Assembly (NCBI RefSeq): GCF_050947875.1
Contig: NC_134568.1
Location: forward strand, 254,517,778-254,581,777
Source of the DNA: Dermacentor variabilis
Taxonomy: Eukaryota > Arthropoda > Arachnida > Ixodida > Ixodidae
Direction: 5' to 3'
Length of the DNA: 64,000 nt
Part shown: positions 29,516 to 41,228 of the stretch, one piece after another
How the letters are laid out: each line of letters begins with the position of its first letter
Position numbering within the stretch: the stretch's first letter is position 1
Made by a program: the position numbers and the translations under genes
Notes under the pieces: generated by a model
Seen by the model: the letters and a program-made list of their open reading frames with translations, nothing else
Told to the model about the DNA's origin: nothing
Database searches by the model: none

Positions 29516-30408
29516 TGTTTCGGATCTGACTGCTGGTACGATCTGTTGGGAACTCGGCGCTGACGCCCGTGGTTGTACCTGGGTCGCAAGCCCCAAGGGT
29601 AGCGTTGGCCTGGCGGCCTGGGGAACAACTCGAAGCATCCGAAGGTCCCGGCAAAGCATGAGTCGACTGGTAACAACGAAACAACTTGTTTATTTTAACA
29701 TCGCAAAGAGTTGGCGGTCAGGTTTGACCGAAGTAGAGAGACGGGAGAGCACTTCACTCAACTGAAGAAATCGGAGCCCTCCTTTTGGCGTCCGGGGGCA
29801 GCTGTTTTTATACTCTCGCAGTTGAGGGCAAGAAGGAACCCCTCAAAAGACGAGCACGTGAATGTACAATGGGCTAATGGTGACGCACACTGTCGTAGCG
29901 ATGCCGTAGCACCATGTCGTGGCGCTGCGCACGATCTCGTAGCACCCTGTCGTGGCGCTGCGCACGATCTCGTAGCACCCTGTCGTGGCGCTGCCGGTCG
30001 GACACAATGACTGTAATGAGAGGATGGTCCCTGCTTTGGCATCGCCTGTTTCGGGCACAATGACTGGAACGAGATCCCTGCTTTGGCATCGCCTGTTTCG
30101 GGCCCAATAACTGGAATGAGATCCCTGCTTTGGCATCGCCTGTTTCGGGCACAATGACTGGAACGAGATCCCTGCTTTGGCATCGCCTGTTTCGGGCCCA
30201 ATAACTGGAATGAGATCCCTGCTTTGGCATCGCCTGTTTCGGGCACAATGACTGGAATGCGAGGAGGATCCCTAGGCGGTCGCATCGCCGCAGACGCGCC
30301 TGGAAACACCTGGCGATGAGTGTTGCGGCGACGACGATCGGGCCAAAATGTCTGCCGCCCCGCCGCAGTCGCGCCGGCAAAACCACGTGTCGCAGGCGAA
30401 ACGCAACA
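29516..30408 (-). repeat. Gypsy-2 5' LTR
   Basis: 893 bp, matching 23337-24228 line by line except for one extra C at 29521. TATA is at 29805-29812 and the aataaa signal at 29689-29694, both on the minus strand. Confidence 0.92.
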
Positions 30409-30412
30409 CGGT

Positions 30413-30661
30413 AGATAAATGCTCCATCGAAACAGAACGGTGAGTTGGCCGAAGGCCCTTTGCACGCCCGTTTAGAACATGGGCCTCGGAAGAGCTGGAC
30501 GCTTGGCGCTCTTGGTTCATGGTGTCTGGCGTAGAGCAACGCCTCCAAACACAACCTCCGCCGCCGGAGCAAGGCGGAAGCGGAACTTCTCTCCCCGAGT
30601 TACCCAGGATACCTTGCGTGTTGTCAATTCCTTCCGCTGTTTGCTCCCAGCACCGCCGCAC
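30413..30661 (-). pseudogene. N-terminal piece of the LINE ORF1, cut off by Gypsy-2
   Basis: About 83 codons on the minus strand that end exactly at the Gypsy-2 insertion. They include a later Met (MNQERQASSSSEAH) that may be the real ORF1 start. The frame across the insertion point agrees with a frame on the other side of the element (near 23300). The domain is not recognised and it is Ser/Arg-rich. It is assigned to ORF1 by position only. Confidence 0.55.
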
Positions 30662-30690
30662 CGGTCACTTGTCTCTTCAGCGCCGTTCAC

Positions 30691-31033
30691 CTGCTGTTTT
30701 TTTAAAAGTGCAGAATGGATATCTCGCCAAGAGTGCAGCAGCTTTTGCTTCCTCGCGAGTCGTGACCGGTAGCGCCTCCCAGCAGACAAACGGGGTAAAG
30801 GAAATACGTCGACTCCGCCGATTTTGGCGGAGCATCTTTTTATGCTCCACGGAGTGACTCCCGCTCTGAATCCACTCCAACTCTCTCATTGGAACACCTT
30901 ACTCCCCCCCCTCACTATGTCATTGGAACAAACTTGCTCTGAAATGAGCAGAAAAACTTGCTCCGACTCCACCATTGGAATTCAACATAAGTTCTGTTTT
31001 TCATTGGCTTATCGCCTTCGCTGATAATATGCC
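30691..31033. other. Non-coding stretch with overlapping hairpins
   Basis: No coding signal. At 30813-30832 ctccgcc pairs with ggcggag, and at 30829-30848 ggagcat pairs with atgctcc. The two hairpins share four bases, so they could not form together. Confidence 0.5.
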
Positions 31034-31710
31034 CTACATCACTATTGGCTGGTACGAACGCTCTTCGCGTAAGAACGTTTTGTGAATACGGGCCCTGATA
31101 TGTTTGTCACCTTGTTTATGTGGAGGCGTTACTTTCGAAACTTTCAAGTTACCTGGAAAAAGACCACTAGAAAGCGATCCATTCAGTATTATTGCAAGAT
31201 ATTTCGAACACAATTGCGCGTGCCGCTTTAAAAATACGTTAGGTATTTCATCTGGACTAGGAGATTTCTTGTCGCACAAACTTAAAAGTAAATTAAGTAC
31301 CCCAGCTTCCGATACTTCCACGTTTTCAATAGGAGGCAGACTTTTAAACTGTCAGAGAGATGTGTGTATTCATTGTCGATTACAAATACTGATATATAAA
31401 ATGTTCGTTAAATGCATTGGAAATTACAATATAGCATCAGAAGTAAAAGCGTGGTTTACAGTAAGTGTATCAATATTACACAGGGTGAGTTTTATAAATC
31501 TTCAAAAGTTCGCTGCAGACCCTCTAATCGTCCGGCTAAGACAGACATTATAAAAAGTGTATTTTTCTTCTCGGATCTTGCTCTCAATTCCTTGAGACAT
31601 GCTTGCGATCTGACTTTGCGTGATTGTGCTTTGGCGGCTTGTTTTAGACCGTCTCTTTTAAACGTTTGACTTCTCTTTTTAAGTGAACGATATCTCTCGT
31701 GATCCAATGA
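31034..31710 (-). mobile_element. CR1/L2-like LINE fragment (5' part of RT)
   Basis: Minus strand. 31492-31707 encodes a basic Arg/Lys-rich linker as found between endonuclease and RT. 31034-31321 encodes KKSPSPDEIPNVFLKRHA, ILNGSLSSGLFPGNLKVSKVTPPHKQGDK and YQPIVM, the first RT motifs with the usual YRPIS mutated. Stops and frameshifts interrupt it, and the rest of RT is missing. Confidence 0.8.
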
Positions 31711-32591
31711 TAGGATATGTTAGTTTTTTAGTTCTAACTGGAACAAATAGTTGTATACATGCCTGAATTGCATTCTTAAACTTCAACCACAAAGAATCGA
31801 CATCTGTTTATCTGGTGTGAGGCGAGCATTCCTAGTAAGGATCCCGGAATTGATCACTCTTGTGACTTTCGCAAACCACTAGGCCTCAGTAGACAAGACT
31901 AAACTTTCAGGAATTCATTGCATCAGACTGACACAAACCATACATTAAGTGCAAAATTCAGGGGATTGACTCACAGATGTGTTATATGCGCAATGTTCCC
32001 GAGGACTTGCAACATGTTCTATGTGACTGCGGTAGACAATCTCGGAAAGCCGCATTGCACTTGCACTTAGACTCGAGCTTGGAGCTCTAAAACATCCTTG
32101 GTCCGCATATATACATCGTGCTTGCATGTTGCGCACAACGAGAGAATGAGAAGCGAGGAAAGGCTGAAAGGTTAACCATACGCACGTCCGGTTTGCTACC
32201 CTTTTCGTGGACTCGGTGCGTATGCCTTCAAATGTGCGCGAAACTGCTCTCTCCCTCCTCTCTCTCACCTTTCTTTTTCTTTTCATCCCTATATCCCCTT
32301 CCTCCACAGCGAAATGATTTATATTGTTCTTGGGAGCTGATCTTAATCCGACTTAGTAAGTAGCTTCGTAGTTTTTTTGAGCGTGTCTATGAGGGCCAGT
32401 ACCATTTGCGTGTTCGTGTGATCACTTTGTAAAATCATGCGGTAGAATGCCATGCTGTCAATCAAGCTAACAATTAACTCCAGCTCCTTTATCAAATTCA
32501 GCACCTCCCTTTCTGGTCAGCAGTCACAATGTGCCTTTACTATTGTGACTAAAATACGACGAATTGGTTTTAAAAATGGGCGGATTCCATG
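31711..32591. other. Region without a recognisable gene
   Basis: No protein recognised. At about 32145-32210 the motif gaggaaaggctgaaaggtta and a following ccggtttgctaccct resemble 38220-38275, so a short dispersed tick repeat is likely in both places. A polypyrimidine stretch lies at 32250-32310. Confidence 0.45.
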
Positions 32592-33240
32592 CATATTGGC
32601 GGCGAGGAGTTACGGAGTCGCCATCTATCGGAAGCGCCTCGCTGGCGTAGTATGAGGGATCACGTGGCGCGCTCCTCATAGGTTTTGCTGTCAGCGCTCA
32701 CTGAAAACACCACGCGCGAGCTCTCCCGGTCATTTCTGTAAGTACTTTAGAAACGAGAGAAGTTTTCTACTGTCTAAATAATAATCTTGGGCAAACTGAA
32801 AGCACACAATCGTTTACAGACTATCTCTTTACCGAATACGTACAGTGAACGCCACTGCGCGCGATCGCCGCGATGAAGTCTCCCGAACCAGCTTCTTGCG
32901 TGAAAGGTAGGTAAACGCTGAGAGCAAACTATGTGAAATATGTTCTTATATTGTTTGTATAACTAAATGGAGCGTAATAGAACGAAGCCTCAATGCAGCG
33001 ATCGCGCAGATTCGCAGCGACCGAATGCGCGTCTGCATGCTTGTCCGCGCACTGTTTCGCTTTCTCCGCGCGCGCGTTTTCGCACCGTGCCATGAGCTTT
33101 AGGCCGCAGAATATGAGCATTTGACAGTATACAAGTAACCATTGTTGCGTGGGCGCTATCAGAGCGGTTCAAAAGTAATTTCATTGTAGAGACTTCGACG
33201 CCTACAGGGACTGTGATGTGCCGTCGCGACGATTCAATAT
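32592..33240 (+). repeat. Unclassified dispersed repeat A, copy 2
   Basis: Aligns with 2050-2686 over its length with substitutions and indels (see copy 1). Same orientation. Confidence 0.7.
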
Positions 33241-34871
33241 TTTTTCTTCTAAATTCTTTGAACTTTCAATATTATTTCTCGAGTTGCGTCGCACTGTATG
33301 TTTATAGGTGTTCTCAGCGTGCAATTTCCCGCTGCTCCTTTTTTAGAGCGCAGCTCTTTGGCGTCCGTTCCTGGGTTTCGCGTCGGCGTCGTCGTCGGCC
33401 TCGTAACCAGCTCCGCCCCCCTTTCATCCCCCCAGCGCTAGCAGCGACCGACTGATACCGCTGGATGCCGCTGACGCCGCTAGAGAGTCAAGATAACGTG
33501 ACTGCATAGAACACCGTCGCCGCCATGCAGAAAGAGGAGGAAAGGGTCCCCCCCCCCCTGTTGTGTGGCGGATAGGGTGCTCTTCAGTTGCCGACGCGCC
33601 GGTTATTCGTTGTCCCTGAAACCAACTCCGCAGCTGGGGTTGACTCACTATCGGCGTCAGCGGCATCAGTCAGTCGCTGCTATCTCTTCCCTCCTCCCTT
33701 TATCGTGTTGTCCGCTTGCTGCGCGCGCTTCTGCCCCCATCGTTTGCCGCTGGGTGTACACGCCGCCCCTCTCCCCCCTCTTCCTGCGAGTCTCCGGTTG
33801 TCAAAGCGCCGGCTCGAACTTAATTCCTTTCTTCGCTCCTCCTCCAATGCAACCCCTGTGCGGTGGCGATCAGAGAGCCAGATCGGTGGCGGCGGATCTG
33901 TATATGTGCACCGCCCGAGCCGAAATTGCCGCTGCCGTTCGCCCTGTGCGGTGGCAATCAGAGAGCCAGATCGGTGGCGGCTTGACATAAAGACAAACAG
34001 CAATTTCCTAACACTTATGCGGGAGAACATCCCGTTCCTCTCGCTCGTAACGCGTCCCACGGCTGTGACAACCTCGCGAGGCACTTGTATATATCTCGTC
34101 TTTGAGAATCAAGCATTGGTGTACCAAGTCGAACATATATCAGTCTATTTCTCCGACCACAAAGCTTCCTTCATGACTGTCAAGAACTGTTAGTGGAGTC
34201 TTTGTTAAAGGAATACGTGTGGAAAATAACAAAAAAAATTCTGTGATAGCGCATACATGTGTTGCTCGATTTCTTTGCCTCAATCTATCGAAAAGGTGAA
34301 ACAGCTTATTTGTTGCGCTCAAATTTCGCATTAGGAAGTAACGTAATCGTCGGCAATTTTTTGTAATCCAATGCATTAATTCATAACATAAACATGACCA
34401 TATGCCATGCTTTTTTTAAATGTGCTTCTTACCGCTGCCTTTCCACTCCACTGAACTTGCCAGTATCTATAGCATCGACAAGTTCATAGACCAAGCCATC
34501 ATGACATTAGTCGGGCAGCGGACTGGATCGAGCGTCTCAGTGCGCGTTTTCAGAAGATCGCAGACCGGGCGCCGTAGCAGAAATCTTCCTCGCGTCTGTG
34601 CTTGCTGCATACCCGAGTTGTAGCCGATGACTTTTTGCCGGTTTTATGTTTCGCGAGCCAAGCTTCACGCAGCTTCTTGTCCTGCGGCTACGTGTGAATA
34701 AGTCTGACACCGGCCTCCGTTACGTGCGTCCGGCCCTGCGGCACCGAGCAGTAGCCTACCATGTTGCGCGCCTTCAAAGGCAGCCACTACCTATTGTAGT
34801 GCTTTCAAGCGTTGTAAAGGAGACACTCGAAGGGGGAAAATTTTGCCACTAAATGAGGACCGCAGCGTACG
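33241..34871. other. Non-coding, GC-rich then AT-rich
   Basis: A C-run (33551-33559) and several GC-rich frames, none protein-like. A segment of about 40 bp with gatcagagagccagatcggt at 33867 recurs 84 bp later as gtggcaatcagagagccaga, a local duplication at about 33855-33985. No gene recognised. Confidence 0.45.
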
Positions 34872-35020
34872 AGGGAATTTAAACTCGTTTTCAGCTCGCT
34901 TCGGCGCTCCCGAAGCAGCCGACGCGGCCGCTATGTCCACGTGATCCCTCCTAGCACGTCACGCCGACGGTGGCGCCAGCTTTTCCAGTGGTGGAGCTCG
35001 AGGCCAATATGCCCATCGGC
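34872..35020 (+). repeat. Unclassified dispersed repeat B, copy 2
   Basis: Aligns with 12690-12860. It includes the block tgtccacgtgatccctc. Confidence 0.65.
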
Positions 35021-35124
35021 GATAAACGAGGCTTAAATTTTCTTGATGCTTACTGAAATGTCTTCACTTCTATGCATCTCAACGCTCTTAGCTCTATGCA
35101 CGCTCTGGTCCCATTTCGTTCCTT

Positions 35125-36395
35125 TCACTTTCTCCAAACTTTTTTAAGAAATCTGTTGCGAAGGCGGTCAACAAGAGGGCGGCGGTCCGAATATGAAGAC
35201 ATGTGGCGGCGGGGTTCCGAGATGCGGAGAACGGCGGGCACGGTGAACCATGCATATGGCTCGGAGTCGAAGCTACGGCGGTAGGATTGTGGGCGGCGAC
35301 GGAAAAATCGTGCAACGGGGCCGGGTAGACCACACGGAAAACAGATTGGCCGGTTGTCGGGAGTGCGCCATGGTTCACTACTTTGTTTGTACTTCGGCTG
35401 AACGAAGTGAGGAACTTGAGGCAGTGGCACGACTGATGGGAATGGCGCAGTGGTCTCAGATGGTGGCCGTGCGATAGCCTCGGCATAACTTAGAGGTGCA
35501 TTCACCTCGGTATAGGAAACGGGAGTCTGAACCGGCGGAGTCTCGCGGGCAGAAGGAAGAGTTGGGAAAACTTGCTCCTTTACGACCTGGCGAAGTTTGG
35601 CAGGCAGGCGAGGGCGGCTGCGCGGTTGAGGACAGCAGCGAAAGCTGACGAGCGACCTCAGCACGAACGAATTCCTTTATCTGGCAAAGCAGGGAGGAGC
35701 GGTGGCAATGCTCGCGAGGGTGTCGTCGGACACATGTGGGCGCTGCATGAAAATACGCTGTCTGCAGAGCTCGTCGAAACTCTGGCAAAGCTCAATGGCC
35801 TGAGAAACAGTGCCAGGGTTTTTGGACAGCAGCATATGAAAGGCATCGTCGGAATTGCCCTTCTTGATGTGACGTGCCTTGTACGCCTCCACCACTCTCG
35901 GGTTGACACGCCGGCAGAGGTCGACGATGTCCTCGATGTAGCTGGCGGACGTTTCACCAGTTTGCTGCAGTTGACTCCGTTGGCGTTGTTCAGCGCAAAG
36001 ATTGCGCACGCCAGGGCGGCCGAAAACTTCTGCGATGCTGGTTTTGAAGCTAGCCCGCGTGCGGAGATCGGCTTCGAGGTTTTAAACCACAGCTTGGCGA
36101 CGCTCGATAAATAGAAGATCGCGTTGTTGAGCTTCAGGAGATCGTCTCCTTTATTGGTGGTGCTCGCTCTTTCATACAATTCCAGCCAATTTTTAACGTC
36201 TTTCTCATCGGTGCCGCTGATGATGTCAGGATCTCGCTGACGCCGCGCACCGGCACATACGATGGCTGGTGAAACAGGTGGGGATTTCTGGCTCGCGTCG
36301 TCAGGCATGACTGACGGCAGGTCGGTTGCGCTATTCCAGGGTGGGGGAAAATCGCAGCACCTCCACCAAAATATAATGCGTGCAAAGGACATCAC
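35125..36395 (-). pseudogene. Degraded LTR-retrotransposon gag
   Basis: Minus strand in three frames. The 5' part has DVKNWLELYERAS, KLNNAIFYLSSVAKLWF, typical of a retroelement capsid N-terminal domain. The middle (35677-36009) has SYIEDIVDLCRRVNP and HIKKGNSDDAFHMLL, the capsid C-terminal part. The end (35125-35664) has a decayed zinc knuckle, ICFPCGLPGPVARFF, where the His and last Cys are lost. No LTR, protease or pol was found next to it. It is either a pseudogene or a relic of an element whose remainder was deleted. Confidence 0.75.
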
Positions 36396-36963
36396 ATGAG
36401 AGCAGCAGGCAGCGTTGGCAACGTCTCAATCATGGCAGCACAGGCAATCTCGATTTCGCGCTTCCCGGACGACTAGCGATGTGGCTGCAGCGCCGTGCAT
36501 TCCTCTTCACTTCACAACAAATAATGTTCAACATTGTCTTGAGTCTTACAGGCCACATACAAGGGCGACGCCGCGTGTCAAATCTTGTTTAACGATGTGT
36601 AGGAGTACGGGCTGACCCCGTGCGGAGGCGATACAGCAGGGAGGCTACTGGCCTCCTCAGTGCCTTCTACATACAAGACTGGTAAGATGGTGACCGTAAT
36701 GACTGAAAATGACTGGCGATGGTTTGTTTCAGAAGACGTTGAGCGTCCCTAGCAGCCTTCTTTGTTGGCCTAAGGTCTAATGCATCGTGAGCATATCTAT
36801 CCGCAACGCCTACGTGCGAGGGGAGTCATTGAAACTTTATAATAAATCCGAGCCTGCGCAGTTCTTTGAGAAGGCGTAACGAACCTTGTGAGCACTTCTT
36901 CGCATGAAACCGTTGTTATAACAATTGCAGAGCAAGCTTGCTGTCTCACAGCACTGCAACGCG
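36396..36963. other. Region without a recognisable gene
   Basis: Possibly the leader of the gag relic just left of it. At 36358-36375 the minus strand reads tttggtggaggtgctgcg, close to the gag start. Otherwise nothing recognised. Confidence 0.4.
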
Positions 36964-37372
36964 CTGCTACTGGTAGGACTTCAGTTTTGTTAAGGCTGCC
37001 TCAATGGCCATGCTGTCGCATACCGTCGTCGAGGCGACGCATTTAAGTCGGGCCTCCCAGGCCACCTTGAGGGTCGGAATTACAAATGCGGCCGCGCTGG
37101 TTCCGCGCTCCATATCTACCGAACTCTCTGTGAAGACTAAGCTGCTGGTCGTACGTTCTCTGCAAATGTTCAAGAAACAACCTACGTACTTCCGCTACAG
37201 GTGTAGAGCGCTCGTTGTGTATCCGGGTAATGGTAAGCCTGCAATCCAGGATTTCGTATGACCATGCATGCCTTTGTTTGGGAAACTCTAGACCAAGAAG
37301 GCGAAGAGTGTTAAACGACATGAAAGCACGCGACTGCGTGCGTTGCCGAAGACGATTTCGCAGGGTCGACAT
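36964..37372 (-). pseudogene. LINE RNase H fragment
   Basis: Two overlapping minus-strand frames. One has a linker ending RRLFLEHLQ. The other contains VFTESSVDMERGTSAAAFVIP followed by ASTTVCDSMAIEAALTKL, the start of an I-type LINE RNase H, but the first catalytic Asp (normally TDGS) is Glu in TESS. The C-terminus is missing. Confidence 0.65.
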
Positions 37373-37541
37373 AATTGATGAACTGGCGACGTGCCGTGGA
37401 CGCTATGATTATAGTCATTGTACCGCGTTAGACGTATTTCGAAGATTGGTAGTTCGACGCGGGGAACTCGTCAATCGTCGATGATAAAGCTTATACGAGT
37501 ACATAACGCACTGACTGTCAACCGGGGTTTTTTTAAGAACC

Positions 37542-37611
37542 CTTACCTTCAGGGTTATTTACCTTACCTTACCTTACCTTCAGGATATTTACCTTACCTT
37601 CAGGATATTTC
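37542..37611. repeat. (ACCTT)n imperfect minisatellite
   Basis: Alternating accttacctt runs and caggatattt interruptions, read directly. Confidence 0.85.
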
Positions 37612-37621
37612 TACCCATCAT

Positions 37622-37708
37622 GAAAACCGGTGGGTTTCCAGCGGCGCGAGGAGTCGAACCCATGCAGTACCTCCCGCATACGAGGCGGATGATATACGAC
37701 TGTAGGCC
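37622..37708 (-). repeat. tRNA-like sequence, probably a SINE head or tRNA pseudogene
   Basis: The minus strand contains a B-box-like gggttcgactcc and a possible anticodon arm ccgcctcgtatgcgg with loop ctcgtat, which would read CGT (Thr). The A-box half is degraded (cgtatatcatccgcc) and the acceptor stem does not pair. A functional tRNA is unlikely. Confidence 0.45.
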
Positions 37709-37814
37709 ACGACCGTGTATTCTGGGCCTGTATAAAGTGAGAATACCTTTCACTATTCCTTTCTCATCTCCCCCCCCCCCCCTTCACGGCCAGCCGATGC
37801 CAGTGATAACGTAG

Positions 37815-39590
37815 GGAAAGACATGGTTCTAGGTTCAGGGTTCTGCCTATTTTCCAGTTCTGTGCAGGTTCAGCTCCGGAGCAAAAATATAATGGTTCGA
37901 ACCGTTTTGAACAGTTTCAGACGGGTTAACGGTTTGGAAGAGTTGAAGAAACGTTTTCAGCCTCACCCCTGAATTTATTTGAGCGAAATATAGTTTATTT
38001 ATGCCCTTACAGACGCGGAACGATGCAGACCTTAATATTATGCAATATATTGAATTACCTCCCTCTTTCTTTCCCGTCACTGTCATATGAAGCAGTGTCA
38101 CATCACAAATGGCGCCAAGCAGAACCCGGGGAAGAACGTCAGGAGTTGCATAACAGCCGACCCAACCGACCACGTACAGCATTAAAACAGAACAGGAAGA
38201 GATAGCGAGAGAGAAAGCAAGGAGAGGAAAGGCAGGGAGGTCAACCAGACGAGCGTCCTGTTTGCTACCCTACACTGGAAGTTGAACATAATTGTTCCTA
38301 TCCCATTGCTACATCAAGATGTGCGAGCACGTTAAAGCGCCCGCATTTTTCATTGGATAAAGGGTAGCCTTAGTTGCACAAACATTAACTACAAGAAAGG
38401 TGCCAGAACTGAATTGAGGTTATCTCAAGCTATATGAGTCTTTTATGCAGCGGTGTGAGTCGCTTGCCGACTATGAGTGGCTTTGAGTCTTTGTACGTTT
38501 TCCCATATGACGCGCCCGAGGGTCCACAGTGCCTTCTGAACTGTTTGTCGAACCGGTTCAGAGCGTTTTCGCCAATAAGTTCCGGTTCGGTTTCGGTTTC
38601 AAGATGGCGGAAAAATAATGGTTTGGTTCTATTCCGGTTCAGCTGTAAATAACGGTTCAGTCCAGTTATTGGTTTAATTTTGGTTCAGTTCGACGCACTG
38701 CTGACGAAACGCGAAGAGAAATATAAAATGGAATGGAATTGTTACATTATCCTAGTGGCGTGTAAAGGATAAAGGGGGAAGGGACTGCATGTAACTGCAT
38801 GGGGTGTGGGAACCTAATAGCTACATGTGCATGGAGCCAGCAAAGTAGACGTGAGTCGGTTTGTCGAGCCGAAATCCGTCCGTTGGGTTTATCTTAACGC
38901 TTAGTGGGGGCCAGGGAGCATAGGTGAGGGCTAGATGAGCTCGCCATCAAAGGGTGAGACTTGCTCGACTCGCCTGATGGAATGTGAACGCGGTCGGCTC
39001 GGTCAGGTCATCCTAACTCGACCTGCATTTAAGTCCATGTAAACGGAACTAATGAAACTTAGAACTGCACCAGCTACTCACGCTCCGCCGAGAAAATTCT
39101 GCAGCGAGCCCAGCACGCGCCCGTTAGTGGAAGGTCGTCGGGTGGGTTTCATCGTGCGAAAGGTTTGTAGTGCGTGAACTCCCGTGGACACGAAGTCGTG
39201 AGTGCTTGCCGTAGCTCTGTATAGTGTATGACACTTGAGGCATTTTTCCTTTTGGCTTCGGGTTGCTGTTTAGGCGGCTGTTTAATGCTTGCCCGGTTTA
39301 GACTTGTCTCGCAGGGGCGAGTGCCATATTATTTTTCACCCTGCAAATGCAGATTTGGGCCACCGGGTGCCATTTTCAATGAATGAGTCTTGTTTAAAGA
39401 AACGGTGACACGATGGGCCTATGTCAAGGGAAACGGGGAATAGAGAAAGTGGTCATGCGGCTAAGAAATGTTTATTCTCGTAAGAATGTCCACCCCGTAG
39501 GCGAAATCCAACAGTTCACGGCTGCATGCGAACCTCCTCGAGGTGCGCATGCAGTCTGCTAGATTTCTCGAAGGCATCTGATCGTGTGAC
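37815..39590. other. Region without a recognisable gene
   Basis: Repeated ggttc-rich stretches at both ends (37825-37930 and 38540-38700) hint at an unclassified repeat of about 900 bp. At 38220-38275 there is a short motif shared with 32145-32210. No protein recognised. Confidence 0.4.
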
Positions 39591-39599
39591 GTAGAACTT

Positions 39600-40830
39600 G
39601 TTAATCCACTCACAGTCATTCGACACTCGTTGATGTTCCAATTATAAAATGGATAAAGAGTTACTTACTTAACTGATGGCACTTGGTTCAGGTAGGTAGC
39701 GAAAAATCCTCATTAGACCCTGTCACGTGAGGACTACTCCAAGGTAGCGTCTTGTGCGCTATAGTACTTGCACCTACATAGATTGATTTACCGTCTACAT
39801 GTCAAGTAAAATTCCGTTTGTTTGCGGATGACTGCATCCTTTATCACGTAATCAGCAAGGCAAGAGATCACGAAATACTTAATAATGCATTGTATTATGT
39901 TTACGTATAGTACGATAATTGGCAAATGTCCTTGAACCTAAAAAAATCTGTCGCACTATCAATAACATGAAAAAAGAAACGTATCTCACCCATACCTACA
40001 CCGTTAACAATACCATCCTCACTCTATTCAATGAGCACAAACACATATATAGGTGTAACGTTAACCCACGATCTTAGTTAAGGAAGTCACATCGACAACA
40101 TTGCAGCAACTGCTTTAGGACGTCTCTTCTTCCTCAGAAGACAGCTTCTCGTTGCGCCTTCTAAAACAAAACTGCCTACAACGCACTAGTCCGATTAGTT
40201 ATCGAATACGCAATCGCTGTCTGGTTTCCGTATAACAAGCTGCTCATATCGAAATTAGAAAGCATACAACGTAAGGCACTTAGGTTTATATTTAATAAGT
40301 GCCAGCGAACTGATTCTCCAACAGACATACTTAACTCGGCCAATATACTAACTATACAAGATACAGCAAAGTTATCACGATTAAAGTTTGTTTCATTTAT
40401 TGCATGATCAGATTAACAGTGGTACGTCCAGGTTTATTTCATATGCTAACACAAGGCCTACCATGCCATGACCATTTATAAATTCCTCACGAATTCACTG
40501 TCAGTTCAAGATGCTTTAAATACTAATTTGTCCCTTTTGTGACTGCTAAATGGAATAAGTTGGAAGCTTCTATAACGAACGCCTTCAGGTACTTTTTTGT
40601 CATTGCGTGAGAAATAATTATATATGAAGCTCGGTTACGGTAACCACCAGCCTATTCCTGGTCCACCATAAATGTTTGTTTCAGTGTAGTTCGAAATATT
40701 TGATTCCTTGTCATTCATGATGGTAAAGTTTTTGTTTCAATTATTGCTTGATTGGATTAACGGTGACACGCCCAAGGCTTATTTCATATGCTAACACGAA
40801 ACCTACCACGCGCCATGACCACTCACTCGT
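39600..40830 (+). mobile_element. CR1/L2-like LINE fragment, plus strand
   Basis: Heavily interrupted RT. Near 39818-39850 RLFADDCILYHVI is the catalytic box (frame broken just before it), NWQMSLNLKKS follows, then TYIGVTLTHDL near 40045. In another frame AYNALVRLVIEYAIAVW and LESIQRKALRFIFNKC mark the thumb and C-terminus (40170-40310). The 3' end is followed by two related copies of a block with atttcatatgctaacac (40436 and 40778). It is a pseudogene. Confidence 0.8.
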
Positions 40831-40995
40831 TTAGATTACTTTTTGAAATGTGCACACGATACCAGCTACTGGTCATTTTTCTTCCTTTTCAATTTTCCTT
40901 TCTTGCTGTGTATCCTTGCTACGTTTTTGTGTGCTTTTCGCGCACGTGATGGTATGTCGGTTGTTCCGTGCGCTGCGCAATTATCTTCTTTAATA

Positions 40996-41228
40996 CCCGC
41001 CGTGGTTGCTCAGTGGCTATGGTGTTGGGCTGCTGAGCACGAGGTCGCGGGATCGAATCCCGGGCACGGCGGCCGCATTTCGATGGGGGCGAAATGCGAA
41101 AACACCCGTGTGCTTAGATTTAGGTGCACGTTAAAGAACCCCAGGTGGTCAAAATTTCCGGAGTCCTCCACTACGGCGTGCCTCATAATCAGAAAGTGGT
41201 TTTGGCACGTAAAACCCCAAATATTATT
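40996..41228 (+). mobile_element. Ruka-type tRNA-derived SINE, copy 1
   Basis: A tRNA-like head with A box (tgctcagtggctatgg) and B box (gggatcgaatccc), followed by the conserved body with gatgggggcgaaatgc and ggtggtcaaaatttcc, ending in an att-rich tail. A perfect 16-bp TSD attatcttctttaata flanks it (40980-40995 and 41229-41244). Transcribed by RNA polymerase III and mobilised by a LINE. I identify it with Ruka from memory of the tick family. Confidence 0.85.

Larger units (their letters stand above)
23337..30408 (-). mobile_element. Gypsy-2: second Ty3/gypsy copy, inserted in the LINE
   Basis: A 7,072-bp element of the same family as Gypsy-1, in the opposite orientation. Its LTRs (892 and 893 bp) look identical except for one C missing next to the terminus of the left copy. 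The TSD is cggt (23333-23336 and 30409-30412). Coding order is again gag, protease-like, integrase, RT, RNase H. Integrase-RT-RNase H is open as one frame here. Lesions are a TAG at the end of the gag/protease part (27788-27790) and a one-base expansion of an A run (eight versus seven) near 27417-27424. The insertion is recent. Confidence 0.93.
17870..30690 (-). mobile_element. Long I-type LINE split by Gypsy-2
   Basis: A near full-length non-LTR element on the minus strand, carrying ORF1 (zinc knuckles), an ORF2 with endonuclease, RT, RNase H and C-terminal Cys motif, and a 3' end with an aataaa-like signal and ct-rich tail at about 17872-17900. Gypsy-2 (23337-30408) sits in the N-terminal part of ORF1; removing it and one copy of cggt restores contiguity of the LINE. 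Without the insert it is roughly 5.7 kb. Frameshifts near 18340, 20620 and 21060, one in ORF1 and two stops make it inactive. The 5' boundary near 30690 is approximate. Confidence 0.82.

Noticed and set aside
29758..30572. Long frames over the Gypsy-2 LTR
   Set aside because: LTR minisatellites give open frames; the same peptides appear in both LTRs and match no gag or pol protein.
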